Shown: piece after piece, positions 56,148 through 64,000 of the stretch
Numbering within the stretch: position 1 is the first letter of the stretch
How the letters are laid out: every line of letters begins with the position of its first letter
Assembly (NCBI RefSeq): GCF_902833225.1
Contig: NZ_CADFEI010000002.1
Location: forward strand, 248,001-312,000
DNA: 64,000 nt
Direction of reading: 5' to 3'
Source of the DNA: Burkholderia sp. BCC1644
GTDB taxonomy: Bacteria; Pseudomonadota; Gammaproteobacteria; Burkholderiales; Burkholderiaceae
Translations under genes and position numbers: made by a program
Notes under the pieces: model-generated
Told to the model about the DNA's origin: nothing
Seen by the model: the letters and a program-made list of their open reading frames with translations, nothing else
Database searches by the model: none

Positions 56148-56825
56148 ATGCAAGACGCCTGGGTACCGCTGCTGCTGTCGCTGAAGGTTGCCGGCTGGGC
56201 AACCGCGCTCGACATCGTGCTCGGCGTCGCGGCCGCGTTCGTGCTCGCGCGCTGGCGCTCGCCGCTACGCGACGTCGTCGATTCCATCCTGACGCTGCCG
56301 CTCGTGCTGCCGCCGACGGTACTCGGCTATTACCTGCTCGTGCTGCTCGGCCGGCGCGGCGTGTTCGGCGCGTGGCTCGACGACCTCGGCATCGAACTGG
56401 TCTTCACGTGGCAAGGCGCGGTGATCGCGTCGATGGTCGTCGCGTTTCCGCTGATCCTGAAGTCGGCGCGCGCCGCGTTCGAAGGCGTCGATCCGCATCT
56501 CGAACGCGCGGCGCGCACGCTCGGGCTCGGCGAAGTCGCGGTGTTCTTCCGCGTGACGCTGCCGCTCGCCACGCGCGGCATTCTCGCGGGCGCGCTGCTC
56601 GCGTTTGCACGCGCGCTCGGCGAATTCGGTGCGACGCTGATGATCGCGGGCAACCTGCCCGGCCGCACGCAGACGCTGTCGGTCGCGATCTACGCGGCCG
56701 TGCAGGCCGGCGACGACAACACGGCCAACTTCCTCGTGCTGGTGACGTCGATCACCTGCGTGCTCGTGCTGCTCGCGACCGGCTGGCTCGTGCCGTCGCG
56801 CACCGGGCGGAGCCAGCTGACATGA
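56148..56825 (+). CDS. modB: Molybdate ABC transporter permease ModB
   Basis: A 225-residue permease with five to six helices. The EAA loop that contacts the ATPase is visible in LERAARTLGLGEVAVFFRVTL and LAFARALGEFGATLMIAGNL. PLVLPPTVLGYYLLVLLGRR is characteristic of ModB. It starts 10 bases after modA and ends 55 bases before modC. Confidence 0.96.
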   Translation: MQDAWVPLLLSLKVAGWATALDIVLGVAAAFVLARWRSPLRDVVDSILTLPLVLPPTVLGYYLLVLLGRRGVFGAWLDDLGIELVFTWQGAVIASMVVAFPLILKSARAAFEGVDPHLERAARTLGLGEVAVFFRVTLPLATRGILAGALLAFARALGEFGATLMIAGNLPGRTQTLSVAIYAAVQAGDDNTANFLVLVTSITCVLVLLATGWLVPSRTGRSQLT

Positions 56826-56880
56826 AGCAAGTGCCCCGTCCGTATCGTTCGACGGCCGGATTGCTTCGGCGGGGGCCCGC

Positions 56881-57582
56881 ATGAGCCTCGTCGTCGACAT
56901 CCGCAAGACCTACGCGAACGCCGAGCGGCGTTTCACGCTCGACATGTCGTTCACCGCGACGACGCAGCGCGTCGTGCTGTTCGGGCCGTCCGGCGCGGGC
57001 AAGAGCATGACGCTGCAGGCGATCGCCGGCCTGCTGTCGCCCGACGACGGCTCGATCACGCTGAACGGCGAAGCGCTGTTCGACGCCGCGCGCCGCATCG
57101 ACGTGCCGACCCGCGACCGCCGGGTCGCTTACCTGTTCCAGGATTACGCGCTGTTTCCGCATCTGAACGTGCGCCAGAACATCGCGTTCGGGCTCACGCC
57201 GGGGCTGCGCAACCCGCGCGCGAAAGCAGTGCCGCCCGAGGTCGCGTACTGGCTGCGTGCGTTCGACCTGGAAACGCTCGCGGGACAGTATCCGTCGCAA
57301 CTGTCGGGCGGGCAGAAGCAGCGCGTCGCACTGGCGCGCGCGCTGGTCGCGCAACCGCGAATCCTGCTGCTCGACGAACCGTTTGCGGCGCTCGACGGCG
57401 CGATGCGCCAGCGCATGCGCCACGAGCTCGCCGAGCTGCAGGCGCGACTCGATATCCCGATGGTGCTGATCTCGCACGACCCCGACGACGTCGCCGCATT
57501 CGGCGACCAGGTCGTGCAGTTGAGCGAAGGACGCGTGCAGGCGAACCCGCCGCACGCCGAGTGGCCGACGCGCGTCACCTGA
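56881..57582 (+). CDS. modC: Molybdate ABC transporter ATPase ModC, short form
   Basis: A 233-residue ABC ATPase. Walker A is GPSGAGKS, the Q-loop is YLFQDYALFPHLNV, the signature is LSGGQKQRVALARAL, Walker B is ILLLDEPFAALDG and the H-loop is LISHDPDDVAA. E. coli ModC has about 350 residues because of a C-terminal molybdate-binding TOBE/MOP domain; that domain is absent here and the frame ends shortly after the ATPase core. The short form occurs in several Burkholderia. Regulation by molybdate may therefore rely on ModE alone. Confidence 0.94.
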   Translation: MSLVVDIRKTYANAERRFTLDMSFTATTQRVVLFGPSGAGKSMTLQAIAGLLSPDDGSITLNGEALFDAARRIDVPTRDRRVAYLFQDYALFPHLNVRQNIAFGLTPGLRNPRAKAVPPEVAYWLRAFDLETLAGQYPSQLSGGQKQRVALARALVAQPRILLLDEPFAALDGAMRQRMRHELAELQARLDIPMVLISHDPDDVAAFGDQVVQLSEGRVQANPPHAEWPTRVT

Positions 57583-57661
57583 ATGCGCGAGGCCGTGGTC
57601 GTGGCAGGCAGGTTGGAGCCTGAGAGAAGCCGCGCGTAGCGGCATATGTCGAAAGCGGAAA

Positions 57662-57702
57662 CGAAGCCGGCGCCGTGCACGTGCTGTGCGATGCCGGCTT
57701 CG
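57662..57702. terminator. Hairpin between modC and modE
   Basis: CGAAGCCGGC (57662-57671) pairs with GCCGGCTTCG (57693-57702) across a 21-base loop between the convergent modC and modE genes. There is no clear T-run. Confidence 0.5.
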
Positions 57703-57748
57703 CCCCGTCCGTCATACGATCTTCGAAGTGCACCGCCCCGGTGCTTCG

Positions 57749-58585
57749 TCAGCCCGTCACCGCGAGAATCACGCTCGATGCCTTGAACAGCGCGATCGCC
57801 GGCCGGCCCGCGTCGAGTCGCAACGCCGCGACGCTGTCGTTGGTGACGACGGCCGTCAGCGTCCCGCCGCCGTCGAGCGCCAGCGTCACCTCGCTGTTCA
57901 CCGCGCCCGCCGCGACGGCTTCGACGCTGCCGCGCAACCGGTTGCGCGCGGACACCTTCAGGTCGGGCCCGCCATCGTCGACCGCGAGCACGACCCACGA
58001 CGCCTTCACCAGTGCGCACGCATCCGCGCCTTCCCGCAGGCCGAGCGCATCGGCGCTTTCGTGCGTGAGCACGGCCACGACCGGCTGCCCGCCGGGCAGC
58101 GTGAGCGTCACCTCGTCGTTGACGGTGCCGCGCACGATCGATGCGACCTTGCCGAACAACTGGTTGCGCGCGCTGGTCTTCATCCCGATCCGGCCGATCA
58201 GCGCCCAGTCGACGTCGAAGCCGGCGACGGCCGCGCTCGCAGCCTCGATGAAACGGCGATGCTCGCGCTCGATCGTGCGGAACGCGGCGATCAGCGACGT
58301 CGCACGCGGTGTCAGCGTCGTGCCGCCGCCGCCCTTGCCGCCCGTCGAACGCGCGACGAGCGGTTCGCCGGCGAGATTGTTCATCGTGTCGACTGCGTCC
58401 CACGCGGCCTTGTAGCTGAGGCCGACGGCCTTCGCCGCGCGCGTGATCGAACCGGTATCGCCGATCGCCGCGAGCAGCGCGATGCGCGTCGCGCCGCCGA
58501 GCGTCTGCTCGCCGGCGCGCAACCACAGCTCGCCGCCCAGTTCGAGCGGTTCGGCGGACGAGGAAGAATGCGGTGCGTCGGTCAT
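57749..58585 (-). CDS. modE: Molybdate-dependent regulator ModE
   Basis: A 278-residue regulator. The N-terminal winged helix (about 20-100) contains RIALLAAIGDTGSITRAAKA and VGLSYKAAWDAVDTMNNLAG, typical of ModE/LysR-like helix-turn-helix. Two MOP (TOBE) repeats follow: TSARNQLFGKVASIVRGTVN and VSARNRLRGSVEAVAAGAVN, which bind molybdate. It is encoded convergent to modABC and should repress that operon when molybdate is sufficient, through the site at 55279-55302. The CHAD-domain gene is 34 bases upstream on the same strand and may share its transcript. Confidence 0.95.
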   Translation of the reverse strand: MTDAPHSSSSAEPLELGGELWLRAGEQTLGGATRIALLAAIGDTGSITRAAKAVGLSYKAAWDAVDTMNNLAGEPLVARSTGGKGGGGTTLTPRATSLIAAFRTIEREHRRFIEAASAAVAGFDVDWALIGRIGMKTSARNQLFGKVASIVRGTVNDEVTLTLPGGQPVVAVLTHESADALGLREGADACALVKASWVVLAVDDGGPDLKVSARNRLRGSVEAVAAGAVNSEVTLALDGGGTLTAVVTNDSVAALRLDAGRPAIALFKASSVILAVTG

Positions 58586-58619
58586 TGGGATGCGTGCGGA
58601 AAACGGGCGGCCATTATAG

Positions 58620-60266
58620 TCAGCGCGCCGCTCGGCCCGGCTTGCCGTCGAGCTTCGGCGGACGCAGGCTGGCCAGCAGCGTTTCGGCGTCGCGCGCCGC
58701 GCGCTGTTCGAGCGCCGCGCCGTAGCCGCGCACGAAACCGAGCTGGTACGGCGGCGCCGCCAGCTGTTCGAGGTGATGCAGCGCGACCATCGTGTCGTTC
58801 GCTTCGCCGAGCACGCTCTGCACGCGCGTGAGCGTCTTGACCGTCTCGCTGCGCGTGCGGCGCGACGCCAGCGACGCGAAGAACTCGAGCGCATAGCGTA
58901 GCCGCTTCGCATCGATCCGCACCTGGTGGCGCGCAGCCGTATCGAGCGACGTGAGCGACGGCGATGCGTAGAGATGGCCGAACAGCCGGCGCACACGCTT
59001 CGTCGCGTGCCGCCGCAGCGACGGCGCATCGCCGCCTTCAGCCGCCGGCAGCGCAAGCGTGCTCAGCCATTCGAGCCAGCCGAGCGTCAGCCGCGCATAG
59101 CGGGCCGAATGCAGCGCCTGCCGCAGTTCGACCCGCGCGGCCATCGACTGCGCGCGTGCCACGTCGAGCGTACCGTCCCAGTCGCCGTCACCGCCGTCGG
59201 CCGCGATCAGCGCAGGCAGGCTTTCGGTCGAAAACACGTCCCAGTCGCGCACCGTGCCGAGCAGCGCGGCGAGCCAGCGCAGATCGACGCCGAGCGTGTC
59301 GCGCCACTGGCGGTCGGCAAAGAGCGGGAAGAAACGCATCAGCGTGCGCAGGCGGCGCAGCGCGACGCGCATCTGGTGGACGAATTCGGGATCGTCGCGA
59401 TCGAGCACGCCGCCCTCGTTGCCGAGCCACTGCGCGGTGATGTCGCCGGACAGCGCGAACAGTGCGGCGCGTTGCGTGCGGATGCCGGTCAGGTCGACGA
59501 GCTGCGCCTTGACCAGCCCGGTGGCGATCGGCTCGCCCGCACAGGCGCGGTCGATCACGCTCGTCAGTTGCACGAACGCGGGCCACGCGCCGCTCAGTTC
59601 GCGCGCCGCGGCGAACAGTGCCTGCAACGCGGCCGTGCGCGCGGCGACGGTTTCCCAGTCGGGTGCGGCAAGACGCAACTCGACATAACGGCGCGGCGGC
59701 TCGCCGCCGCCGTACAGCGTGATGTCGTCGAGCGTCATTTCGACCACGACGCCGCTGTCGTCGGCCCACCGCCCGCGCCGCCGTTCGCTGACGAGGTGCG
59801 GCGCCGACGCTTCGGGCTGCGCATCCGCCTCCGGGGGCGCGGCGGCGTCGGGCGCGACGCCATCGACGTCGTCGGTCGGTGCGTCGGCATCGGCTGCAGT
59901 CGTTGTCACGGGTACGGGTAACGGCATCGCGACGACGATGCCCGCATGCTCCGCATCGAACAGTTCACGCTCGGTGACGCCGGGTGCGAACGCCTTCGTG
60001 CGCGACGCGACGACACGCCTGCCATGCGCGTTCGATTCGACCCAGGTCCACCAGCTTGCGCCGGGGCTCGCCTCGGCCTCCTCGATCTGGCACGGCTCGA
60101 TCGTCACGCGTTCATGGCCGCGCCGCATCCGCACCTGCGGGCAGATCCGCCACGCACGCACGAGTTCGGCGCCGAAGTCGCGCTGCGTGCCGCGGGTGCG
60201 ACTCGCAGCCTTGACCGGCCAACCTTCCAGCGACAGCGACAACACGATTTCCAGCACACGCGACAT
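58620..60266 (-). CDS. CHAD-domain protein with degenerate CYTH-like N-terminus
   Basis: A 548-residue protein of the inorganic-triphosphatase/CHAD type. The start MSRVLEIVLSLSLEGW corresponds to the first strand of a CYTH domain, but the EXEXK signature reads EIVLS; a second strand (YVELRLAAPD, about 194-203) also lacks acidic residues. An Ala/Asp/Pro-rich insert occupies about 120-160. The C-terminal CHAD domain (about 265-540) has both conserved His/Arg helices: VHQMRVALRRLRTLMRFF and HQVRIDAKRLRYALEFF, which bind polyphosphate in other proteins. I infer a polyphosphate-binding protein with little or no triphosphatase activity. It lies 34 bases before modE on the same strand. Confidence 0.85.
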   Translation of the reverse strand: MSRVLEIVLSLSLEGWPVKAASRTRGTQRDFGAELVRAWRICPQVRMRRGHERVTIEPCQIEEAEASPGASWWTWVESNAHGRRVVASRTKAFAPGVTERELFDAEHAGIVVAMPLPVPVTTTAADADAPTDDVDGVAPDAAAPPEADAQPEASAPHLVSERRRGRWADDSGVVVEMTLDDITLYGGGEPPRRYVELRLAAPDWETVAARTAALQALFAAARELSGAWPAFVQLTSVIDRACAGEPIATGLVKAQLVDLTGIRTQRAALFALSGDITAQWLGNEGGVLDRDDPEFVHQMRVALRRLRTLMRFFPLFADRQWRDTLGVDLRWLAALLGTVRDWDVFSTESLPALIAADGGDGDWDGTLDVARAQSMAARVELRQALHSARYARLTLGWLEWLSTLALPAAEGGDAPSLRRHATKRVRRLFGHLYASPSLTSLDTAARHQVRIDAKRLRYALEFFASLASRRTRSETVKTLTRVQSVLGEANDTMVALHHLEQLAAPPYQLGFVRGYGAALEQRAARDAETLLASLRPPKLDGKPGRAAR

Positions 60267-60392
60267 GAAGGCTCCCGCACAAGAAGAATCGCCGGCGCAT
60301 CGACCGCGCCGGCGTCGCCCGTGAAGCAGCTTCCATAGTACACGTCGCAAAAACGTGCCGGCGACGATCTGGCCCTGCTGCCCTGTCGGATA

Positions 60393-60776
60393 TCAAACGG
60401 CGTATTGCGCGAGGCCGTTGCCGAACGACCAGTCTTCCTTCAGCACCTCGACAAGACTGATGAATACGTCCTGCTGTCGCACGCCGGGCTTCTGCGAGAG
60501 GTTCTCCGCGATCGTCCGGTACAGCGCCCGCTTCTGCTCGAGCGTGCGCGTGTTGTTCGCGGTGATCTGGATCATCACCAGATCGTCGCTGCGTTCGACG
60601 TCGAGGTAATGGCGGCCGTACACGAAGTTCTCGGCCGCATGCTCGGTCACGACCATGAAGATGTCGTCCTCGGGCACGTTGAAGGTCTGCATCAGTGCGC
60701 GATGCACGCCGTCGACGAGTGCCGCGCGGTAGGCGGCCGGTTTGCCTTCGCGTACGGCGATACGGGTGAATGGCAT
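60393..60776 (-). CDS. Tautomerase-superfamily protein
   Basis: A 127-residue tautomerase-fold protein (Tautomerase_2 type). The start MPFTRIAVREGK places a proline directly after the initiator Met, the catalytic residue of 4-oxalocrotonate tautomerases. GVHRALMQTFNVPEDDIFMV and NNTRTLEQKRALYRTIAENL are further family blocks. It is divergent from a LysR gene, and an operator-like dyad (60862-60878) lies between them. The substrate is unknown. Confidence 0.88.
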   Translation of the reverse strand: MPFTRIAVREGKPAAYRAALVDGVHRALMQTFNVPEDDIFMVVTEHAAENFVYGRHYLDVERSDDLVMIQITANNTRTLEQKRALYRTIAENLSQKPGVRQQDVFISLVEVLKEDWSFGNGLAQYAV

Positions 60777-60861
60777 GGTCCTGCTCCTGTCGGTGAGTGA
60801 CGTTGAAGAACGGAAACACAGGATCAGGTTAGGCTCGCAGAACTATAATGAACAGTCATTG

Positions 60862-60878
60862 ATGAATATTTCATTCAT
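60862..60878. promoter_or_regulatory. LysR-type dyad between tautomerase and LysR genes
   Basis: ATGAAT-ATTTC-ATTCAT is a perfect 6-5-6 inverted repeat in the divergent gap. A TATAAT (60844-60849, plus strand) and a TATAGT (60842-60847, minus strand) overlap beside it, suitable as -10 elements for the two genes. LysR proteins bind such AT-rich dyads and often control their divergent neighbour. Confidence 0.55.
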
Positions 60879-60889
60879 TTATATCTGAA

Positions 60890-61747
60890 ATGAAAGTACT
60901 CGATCTCGATGCCGTCCGCGCGTTCGTGCTGGTCGCCGATCTCGCCAGCTTCACGCGCGCCGCCGATGCGCTCGGCACCACGCAATCGGCCGTCAGCCTG
61001 AAGCTGAAGCGGCTGGAAGCCCATCTCGGCAAGCCGCTGCTCGCGCGCACGCCGCGTGTCGTCAAGCTGGCTGCCGACGGCGAGAATTTCCTGCCGGCCG
61101 CCCGCGCGCTGCTCGACGCGCACGAGCACGCGCTCGGCGCGATCTCGGCCGGCACGGTCCGTCTGTCGCTCGGCGTCAGCGAGCACGTCGCGGTGCCCGA
61201 CCTGCCGGCCGTGCTCACGAGCCTGCATCGGCAGGATCCGGGGCTGTCGCTGGAAATGCATCTCGGGACGTCGACGAACCTGCTCGCGCAATACGACGAA
61301 CGCCGGCTCGACGCGGTGATCGTGCGGCACGAGCCGGGCGAGGATCCGCCGCGCGAAGACGGTACGCTGCTGTTCGCCGAGCCGCTGGCCTGGCTCGCCG
61401 CGCCCGACTGGGCGCCGCGCGCGGACGAGCCGTTGCCGCTCGCGGTGCTGGCCGGCCCGTGCGGCGTGCGGGCCGCCGCGCTGCGCGCGCTCGATCGCGC
61501 AGCGCGGCCGTGGCGCGAGCGCTTCATCGGCGGCGGGATCGCGGCGGTCACGGCCGCCGCCGCCGCGGGGCTCGCCGTCTGCCCGCTCGCGCGGCGCGTC
61601 GCACCGCGCACGCTGGTCGACGTCGGCGCGAAATTCGGGCTGCCGCCGCTGCCGCAATCGCAGGTCGTGCTGTATTCGCGCGTACGCGACGCCCGGGCGG
61701 CGGCCGCGCTGCGCAGGTTTGCCGACAGCCTTGCAATCTCGGCGTAA
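60890..61747 (+). CDS. LysR-type regulator
   Basis: A 285-residue LTTR starting MKVLDLDAVRAFVLVADLAS, with the helix-turn-helix AADALGTTQSAVSLKLKRLE. The effector domain (about 90-280) contains GTVRLSLGVSEHVAVPDLPA and ends with VVLYSRVRDARAAAALRRFA. It is divergent from the tautomerase gene, which is its likely target, and is followed after 41 bases by an EamA exporter gene. The start overlaps a region rich in A and T. Confidence 0.9.
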   Translation: MKVLDLDAVRAFVLVADLASFTRAADALGTTQSAVSLKLKRLEAHLGKPLLARTPRVVKLAADGENFLPAARALLDAHEHALGAISAGTVRLSLGVSEHVAVPDLPAVLTSLHRQDPGLSLEMHLGTSTNLLAQYDERRLDAVIVRHEPGEDPPREDGTLLFAEPLAWLAAPDWAPRADEPLPLAVLAGPCGVRAAALRALDRAARPWRERFIGGGIAAVTAAAAAGLAVCPLARRVAPRTLVDVGAKFGLPPLPQSQVVLYSRVRDARAAAALRRFADSLAISA

Positions 61748-61788
61748 ACTAGCGGGTTCCGCTGCCCGCAATCTCCAGAAGAATTCCG

Positions 61789-62712
61789 ATGAAGCCCGAA
61801 GCCCGCAAGCACCTCCGCGCCAACCTGCTGATGCTCGCCGCCGCCGCGATCTGGGGCTCGGCGTTCGTCGCGCAACGCCTGAGCCTCGACGTAATCGGGC
61901 CGTTCCTGTTCACCGGGCTGCGCTTCCTGCTCGGCGCGCTCGTGCTGGTGCCGCTGTTGATGCTCAACACCGCGTCGCGCATGCAGCTCGCAGCGATCCG
62001 CCGCGCCCCCGCGCTGCTGCTGCCGGGCCTCGCGCTCGGCGGCCTGCTGGCGGTATCGATCTCGCTGCAGCAGTTCGGCCTGCAATACACGCGCATCGCC
62101 AACGCGGGCTTCATCAGCTCGCTATACGTCGTGATCGTGCCGCTGATTGGCGTGTTCGCCCGTCACCGGATCGGCCCGGGCACGTGGTTCGGCGCGCTGC
62201 TCGCGGCGATCGGCCTGTATTTCCTCAGCATCAACGAGCACTTCTCGGTGCTGTACGGCGACTGGTTCCAGCTCGCCGGCGCCGTGATCATCGCCGCGCA
62301 CGTGATGGCCGTCGGCCATTTCGCGAAGCGCCACAATCCGCTCGTGCTCGCGTTCATGCAATTCGTCGTATGCGGCGTGACATGCCTCGCGGTCGGCCTC
62401 GTCATTGAGCCGGTGAGCGGCGCGATGCTGCGCAACGCACTGCCGACGCTGCTGTATGGCGGGCTGCTGTCGGTCGGCGTCGGCTATACGCTGCAGGTCG
62501 TCGCGCAGCGCGACGCAGCGCCCGCGCACGCGGCCGTGATCTTCAGCATGGAAGGCGTATTCGCGGCGATCGCAGGGTGGGCCGCGCTCGGCGAAACGCT
62601 GACGCTGCGCGCGCTCGTCGGTTGCGCGCTGATGCTGGCCGGCCTGCTCGCCTGCCAGTTGCTGCCGAACGGCGACGCCCGGAAAAAGGACGAGGACGCG
62701 CTGCCGGCGTGA
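61789..62712 (+). CDS. EamA/DMT-superfamily transporter
   Basis: A 307-residue membrane protein with ten predicted helices and two EamA repeats. ANLLMLAAAAIWGSAFVAQR opens the first repeat; GVGYTLQVVAQRDAAPAHAA and EGVFAAIAGWAALGETLTLR lie in the second, the latter with the GE motif typical of the family. It is likely to export a metabolite or amino acid. Co-transcription with the LysR gene 41 bases upstream is possible. Confidence 0.92.
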   Translation: MKPEARKHLRANLLMLAAAAIWGSAFVAQRLSLDVIGPFLFTGLRFLLGALVLVPLLMLNTASRMQLAAIRRAPALLLPGLALGGLLAVSISLQQFGLQYTRIANAGFISSLYVVIVPLIGVFARHRIGPGTWFGALLAAIGLYFLSINEHFSVLYGDWFQLAGAVIIAAHVMAVGHFAKRHNPLVLAFMQFVVCGVTCLAVGLVIEPVSGAMLRNALPTLLYGGLLSVGVGYTLQVVAQRDAAPAHAAVIFSMEGVFAAIAGWAALGETLTLRALVGCALMLAGLLACQLLPNGDARKKDEDALPA

Positions 62713-62779
62713 CACGCGCCGTCCCTATAATGGCGGTTCGCGTGACTTCCACGCCAACCGCTTCCGACAGGCCAGCTCC

Positions 62780-63559
62780 GTGACGTCCACTTCCGTCGAT
62801 CCCGCCGCCGACCTGCTGCGCGAACGCGCAGCGCATTACGCCGCCCAGGCCGCGCTGTTCCTGCGCGACCAGGCGCTCTCCACCGCGTCGCACGACCTGC
62901 GCAGCCCGCTGAACGCGATGCACAGCTGGGCGTACGTGCTCGAGCGCCAGCTCGCCAATGCCGACCCGAACCTGCAACGCGCGCTCGCGGGCATCCGCAC
63001 GGGCATCGACCAGCAGGTTGCGCTGATCGACGACGTGCTCGACGCGCCGCGCGCGGAAACCCGCGCGCTCGCACTCGAGCCGCAGCCGTTCGCGCTGCGC
63101 GCGCTGCTCGACGACACGATCGCGCTCGTGCGCGCGACGCTCGCCGATGCGCGGCAGGTCGCGCTCGATGCGACGCTGCCGGACGGCGAGCCGTCGCTGA
63201 CCGTCGACCGCGCGCGCATCGCGCAGGCGCTGTGGACGATGCTGACGACCGCCGTCGAAGCCAGCGCCCCCGGCGCACGCGTGACGTTCGAATGCGCGCG
63301 CGACGGCGCGCAGTTCACCGCACGCGTCACCTGCACCGTGAATGCCGCCGCACTCGCCGATCCCGCGCAGCCGCACGCGTTCGAAGCGTTCGCCCGGCGC
63401 GAGATGCTGCGCGAGCGCGACGCGAAGCGGATCGCATGGACGCTCGCGCTGTGCCAGCGCGTCGCGCTCGCGCACGGCGGCACGTTCTCGCATACCGCGT
63501 TCGCCGACGGTGCGTCGGCAACCCTCACGTTCGCCATCCCCTGCGAGGCGCCGGTGTAA
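62780..63559 (+). CDS. Soluble orphan histidine-kinase-like protein
   Basis: A 259-residue protein without membrane helices or signal peptide. The dimerisation helix has an intact H-box with His38 in TASHDLRSPLNAM. The following catalytic domain is atypical: the N-box region reads QALWTMLTTAVEAS without the usual Asn, and the G-boxes are not evident. There is no response regulator nearby. It could be a phosphotransfer or a weak kinase protein; the family is clear, the activity is doubtful. Confidence 0.75.
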   Translation: MTSTSVDPAADLLRERAAHYAAQAALFLRDQALSTASHDLRSPLNAMHSWAYVLERQLANADPNLQRALAGIRTGIDQQVALIDDVLDAPRAETRALALEPQPFALRALLDDTIALVRATLADARQVALDATLPDGEPSLTVDRARIAQALWTMLTTAVEASAPGARVTFECARDGAQFTARVTCTVNAAALADPAQPHAFEAFARREMLRERDAKRIAWTLALCQRVALAHGGTFSHTAFADGASATLTFAIPCEAPV

Positions 63560-63635
63560 GTATTCGGCCGCCCGACACATTACAAATTCCTTTCTGGCTC
63601 TATACTGATGGGCCTGTCATAACCGGAGCGATTCT

Positions 63636-64000
63636 TTGTTACAGATCTTCGCGCTCATCGGCGCGTTGTTCCTGGTGGCCCTCAACGGGTTCTTCGTCGC
63701 GGCCGAATTCGGCCTCGTCAAACTGCGCGCCACGCGCGTCAAGACACTGGCCCGCAAGCACGGCCTGCGCGGCCGCATCCTCGGCATCGTGCATGGCCGC
63801 CTCGACGCGTACCTGTCCGCGTGTCAGCTCGGCATCACGCTCGCGTCGCTCGGCCTCGGTTGGGTCGGCGAACCGGCCTTCGCGCAACTGATCGGCCCGC
63901 TGCTCGACCTGATCGGCGTGGAGTCCGAACGCGTCGTGCACCTGATCTCGCTCGTGTTCGCGTTCTCGCTGATCTCGTTCCTGCACATCGTCGTCGGCGA
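63636..64000 (+). CDS. CorC/HlyC-type membrane protein (DUF21), 5' fragment
   Basis: The first 121 residues of a protein that continues beyond the window. I read a TTG start at 63636-63638, preceded by GGAG seven bases upstream; translation begins LQIFALIGALFLVALNGFFV and continues AAEFGLVKLRATRVKTLARK, the DUF21 transmembrane domain of the CNNM/CorC family, with LSACQLGITLASLGLGWVGE further on. CBS domains and a CorC_HlyC domain are expected downstream. Members are linked to magnesium/cobalt efflux; the name hemolysin is historical. Confidence 0.88.
   Translation, partial: MLQIFALIGALFLVALNGFFVAAEFGLVKLRATRVKTLARKHGLRGRILGIVHGRLDAYLSACQLGITLASLGLGWVGEPAFAQLIGPLLDLIGVESERVVHLISLVFAFSLISFLHIVVG

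Overview
The window is a contiguous stretch of GC-rich (roughly two-thirds G+C by eye), densely coded DNA from a beta-proteobacterium, almost certainly Burkholderia and probably of the B. cepacia complex. The support is the codon style, an RpoD with a long Lys/Ala-rich N-terminal tail, the rpsU-yqeY-dnaG-rpoD macromolecular synthesis block, a BPSS1780-type membrane protein, a DUF3563 micro-protein and an OhrR/Ohr pair. From memory only, this gene order resembles a block of chromosome 2 in B. cenocepacia; the replicon cannot be read from the sequence. I see no insertion sequence, prophage, CRISPR array or integron.

Left part (1-12956) is a defence and efflux zone. It holds the end of an MFS drug exporter with a NodT-type outer-membrane lipoprotein, a periplasmic KatB-like catalase with an ankyrin lipoprotein partner, an APH(3')-like aminoglycoside kinase, and a complete RND pump operon (adaptor, HAE1 transporter, outer-membrane channel). 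The pump is followed by an OmpR-type response regulator overlapping a sensor kinase that lacks the phospho-acceptor histidine. Next (13583-21534) come a secreted sedolisin protease, a DUF3300 lipoprotein with a Gln/Glu-rich tail, a divergent PNPOx-like/MocR pair and a two-HKD phospholipase D lipoprotein.

The core block (21880-42926) carries tRNA-Ile(CAU), rpoD, dnaG, yqeY, rpsU, a BaiN-type flavoprotein, tsaD, folE2, the isoprenoid-precursor operon xseB-ispA-dxs, a Rieske oxygenase, a thiosulfate/3-mercaptopyruvate-type sulfurtransferase, a Tat-exported dienelactone hydrolase, a type II NADH dehydrogenase, polA and a LOG-family protein. The last two start head-to-head, one base apart.

The right part (43317-64000) is mixed. 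It holds a small secreted protein; a LysR/cupin/SDR/aldo-keto reductase cluster; AMP nucleosidase; a DUF2782 protein; thrB (kinase-fold type) overlapping a membrane protein; ohrR and ohr with matching operators; a DUF3563 micro-gene (52883-53059) with a TATAAT framed by a 13-bp dyad; a PHB-depolymerase-like esterase; and a PAP2 phosphatase. Then follow modABC with a ModE-like site and modE, a CHAD protein with an eroded CYTH domain, a tautomerase/LysR pair, an EamA exporter, an orphan kinase-like protein and the start of a CorC/HlyC-type membrane protein. The most unusual items are the histidine-less sensor kinase, the catalase with Ile at the distal Asn position, and the dyad-framed promoter.
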